Source: Opitutus sp. GAS368
GTDB lineage: Bacteria > Verrucomicrobiota > Verrucomicrobiia > Opitutales > Opitutaceae
NCBI GenBank assembly: GCA_945874455.1
Contig: CAMCHO010000002.1
Span: forward strand, 28,155-92,154
Direction: 5' to 3'
DNA: 64,000 bases
The stretch's first letter is position 1. Each line of letters starts with the position of its first letter. Under the pieces are notes generated by a model. The model ran no database searches and was not told the origin of the DNA. It saw only the letters and a program-made list of their open reading frames with translations. A program made the position numbers and the translations under genes. Below are positions 62,292 to 64,000 of the stretch, one piece after another.

Positions 62292-63730
62292 GCTCCGACC
62301 CGCTCGACCCATCGCGTCGCTACTTCCTCGGCCAGTGCACCGGCCTCTCGCTCGGCGCCATGGCGCTCTCGACGCTCATCGGCCGCGCCCTCGCCGCCGA
62401 CGGCAGCAGCAAGCTCGGCTTGCCGAACCTCCCGCACTTCGCCGCCAAGGCCAAGCGCGTCATCTTCCTAACCCAGTCCGGCGGGCCTTCCCAGATCGAG
62501 CTCTTCGACGAGAAGCCCGGCCTCATGAAACTTGCCGGTACCGAACTTCCTGAATCCGTCCGGCGTGGCCAGCGCCTGACCACCATGACCTCGGGGCAGA
62601 AGCAACTCATCAAACCCGCCGCCACGAAGTTCGAGCGCTGCGGCAAGAGCGGCCAGAGCATCGGCGAATGGCTGCCGCACCTCAAGACCGTGGCGGACGA
62701 CCTTTGCATCGTGCGCTCGATGCACACCGACCAGATCAACCATGCGCCCGCCATGACGCAGTTCCTGACCGGCAACCAGATCCCCGGCCGTCCGAGCCTC
62801 GGCGCCTGGGCGAGCTACGGCCTCGGCAGCGAGAACCGCAACCTGCCCGATTACCTCGTCCTGCTCTCCAAGATGCAGCGGCCCAGCGATCAGCCCTTGT
62901 ATGATCATTATTGGGGCAGCGGCTTCCTCCCCTCGCGCTACCAGGGCGTCAAGCTGCGCAGCGCCAAGGACCCTGTCCTCTACCTCCGCGACCCCGACGG
63001 CCTGCCGCGCGAGCTTCGTCGCGAGATGCTGGACGGACTCGGCGCCATGAACCAGCGTGCGCTCGAGCGCAGCGGCGACCCCGAGATCTCCACGCGCATC
63101 CGCCAATATGAGATGGCCTACCGAATGCAGGCCAGCGTACCCGAGCTGACGGACCTCAGCGACGAGACGGAAGAAGTCTTCGAACTCTATGGGCCAGATT
63201 CCCGCCGCCCTGGCAGCTATGCTGCCAACTGCATCCTCGCGCGTCGCCTGATCGAGCGCGGCGTTCGCTTCGTGCAGCTCTTCCATCCGGACTGGGATCA
63301 TCATAGCCGCCTCACTTCTTGGTGTACCGCGCGTTGTCGCGACACCGACCAGCCCAGCGCCGCGCTCATCAAGGACCTCAAGCGTCGCGGACTACTCGAG
63401 GACACCCTCGTCGTCTGGGGTGGTGAGTTTGGCCGCGGCGTCGCGGGCCAAGGCAAGTGGGACAGCCCCGAAGCCGGACGAGACCATCATCCGCGCTGTT
63501 TCACCATGTGGATGGCCGGGGGCGGCGTCAAAGCCGGGATCAGTTTCGGCGAGACCGACGAATTCAGCTACAATGTCGCCAAGGATCCCGTGCATGTGCA
63601 CGACCTGCACGCCACCATCCTGCACCTCATGGGCATCGACCACGAGCGCTTCACCTATCGCCATCAGGGACTGGATTTCCGCCTCACCGGAGTCGAGCCG
63701 GCGAAGGTCGTGAAGGGGATTGTCGCGTAA
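62288..63730 (+). CDS. DUF1501 exported protein (pair 4)
   Basis: The ATG at 62288 overlaps the propeller stop. 480 residues with a leader (DPSRRYFLGQCTGLSLGAMA). Core motifs: KAKRVIFLTQSGGPSQIELF, SMHTDQINHAPAMTQFLTGN, VVWGGEFGRGVAGQG, AGRDHHPRCFTMWMAGGGVK and LHATILHLMGIDHERFTYRH. A small hairpin CGCGGC-GAA-GCCGCG (63732-63746) follows the stop. The 47-bp repeat begins 35 bp later. Confidence 0.9.
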   Translation: MSSDPLDPSRRYFLGQCTGLSLGAMALSTLIGRALAADGSSKLGLPNLPHFAAKAKRVIFLTQSGGPSQIELFDEKPGLMKLAGTELPESVRRGQRLTTMTSGQKQLIKPAATKFERCGKSGQSIGEWLPHLKTVADDLCIVRSMHTDQINHAPAMTQFLTGNQIPGRPSLGAWASYGLGSENRNLPDYLVLLSKMQRPSDQPLYDHYWGSGFLPSRYQGVKLRSAKDPVLYLRDPDGLPRELRREMLDGLGAMNQRALERSGDPEISTRIRQYEMAYRMQASVPELTDLSDETEEVFELYGPDSRRPGSYAANCILARRLIERGVRFVQLFHPDWDHHSRLTSWCTARCRDTDQPSAALIKDLKRRGLLEDTLVVWGGEFGRGVAGQGKWDSPEAGRDHHPRCFTMWMAGGGVKAGISFGETDEFSYNVAKDPVHVHDLHATILHLMGIDHERFTYRHQGLDFRLTGVEPAKVVKGIVA

Positions 63731-63765
63731 GCGCGGCGAAGCCGCGACACACGTTAGTTAACTGA

Positions 63766-63832
63766 ACTGATAGGGGACTGGATTTTCAGGGGGATCGGGT
63801 CCGGGAGGGGTTACTGATAGGGGACTGGATTT
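63766..63832. repeat. 47-bp direct repeat, right copy, plus 20-bp partial copy in tandem
   Basis: 63766-63812 equals 56794-56840 exactly. It is followed without a gap by the first 20 bases of the same unit (63813-63832). The partial copy ends 1 bp before the stop codon of the DUF1080 gene. Confidence 0.92.
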
Positions 63833-63833
63833 A

Positions 63834-64000
63834 TCAGCGCAGCTCCTTGACCCGGACGTTACGGTACCAAACGTGCTTCGCCTCGTCCTGGAAGCCGACG
63901 TGGCCATCGACTGGACGGTCCTTCATGGGCGAGGCGGCGAGATCGATGACGATGGTTCGCTCGCCGTTAAAGTCGACCGTCAGGTGGCGGTCCTTAAGCG
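63834..64000 (-). CDS. DUF1080 (3-keto-disaccharide hydrolase) C-terminal part, cut by window edge
   Basis: The minus strand reads HLTVDFNGERTIVIDLAASP, then VDGHVGFQDEAKHVWYRNVR, VKELR and TGA at 63834. 'G.IGLQ.....V.FRNIrikel' is the classic end of the DUF1080/3-keto-disaccharide hydrolase jelly-roll. These proteins commonly follow Gfo/Idh oxidoreductase and isomerase genes and cleave 3-keto-glycosides. About 55 codons are visible; the rest lies beyond the window. Confidence 0.8.
   Translation of the reverse strand, partial: LKDRHLTVDFNGERTIVIDLAASPMKDRPVDGHVGFQDEAKHVWYRNVRVKELR

Noticed and set aside
63750-63770. GTTAGTTAAC near the right 47-bp repeat as an integron attC core
   Set aside because: The heptamer does not fit GTTRRRY and there are no paired R/L boxes; no integrase is present.
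56794-63832. Composite transposon bounded by insertion sequences
   Set aside because: No transposase gene or terminal inverted repeats within or beside the 47-bp repeats; only direct repeats can be claimed.

Overview
The window looks like a high-GC chromosome segment of a Verrucomicrobiota bacterium, most likely Opitutales/Opitutaceae. The grounds are four pairs of PSCyt1/DUF1549/DUF1553 cytochrome proteins with DUF1501 proteins, large TonB-dependent receptors including one with the 'ELSPFEI' linker seen in that group, many Tat-exported TIM-barrel and beta-propeller proteins, sulfatases and a ParE/ParC pair. No rRNA, tRNA or CRISPR array was seen. All function calls come from reading motifs by eye; no database search was run.

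Layout. 1-6503: exported proteins, mostly co-directional (DUF6807-like end, Tat class V aminotransferase, RidA on the other strand, BNR propeller, unknown 634-residue exported protein, M28 peptidase). 6609-8509: heparin-lyase-like lectin-fold protein and an AsmA-like protein (minus). 8636-16312: topoisomerase IV parE and parC, separated by a BrnT/BrnA toxin-antitoxin insert that sits between two copies of the parE 3' end, a HipA/YjjJ-like kinase toxin and an S41 lipoprotein protease. 16686-22913 (minus): a complete proteorhodopsin photosystem, rhodopsin-crtE-crtI-crtB-crtY-blh, enough to make retinal from C15/C5 isoprenoid precursors and load a green-type proton pump. 23026-24086: a decayed REP-associated transposase (RAYT) between imperfect inverted repeats. 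24351-33031: TonB receptor, two metallo-beta-lactamase-fold proteins, TonB receptor. 33280-40782: sugar isomerase-like protein, dehydrogenase, VOC protein, NHL propeller and sulfatase, separated by gene remnants and palindromic repeats. 40880-56764: three PSCyt/DUF1501 pairs, a Uma2 nuclease-like protein and a PSCyt1-LRR protein. 56794-63832: a segment of about 7 kb bounded by 47-bp direct repeats, with a truncated EF-hand gene, an AraC regulator and a divergent PSCyt-NHL-DUF1501 module. The right edge holds the end of a DUF1080 gene.

How it fits together. The envelope and periplasmic gene content suggests a degrader of (sulfated) polysaccharides that adds light-driven proton pumping to heterotrophy. 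The genome is littered with GTAG/GTGG-led hairpins (REP-like) at eight or more loci. Two of them lie inside the signal-peptide coding region of exported proteins, and the RAYT relic is a candidate for the enzyme family that spread them. The most unusual points are (i) the REP hairpins that appear to be translated, (ii) the toxin-antitoxin insert that duplicated the parE tail, (iii) the 47-bp-repeat-bounded catabolic segment, and (iv) the rhodopsin operon beside a transposase relic.
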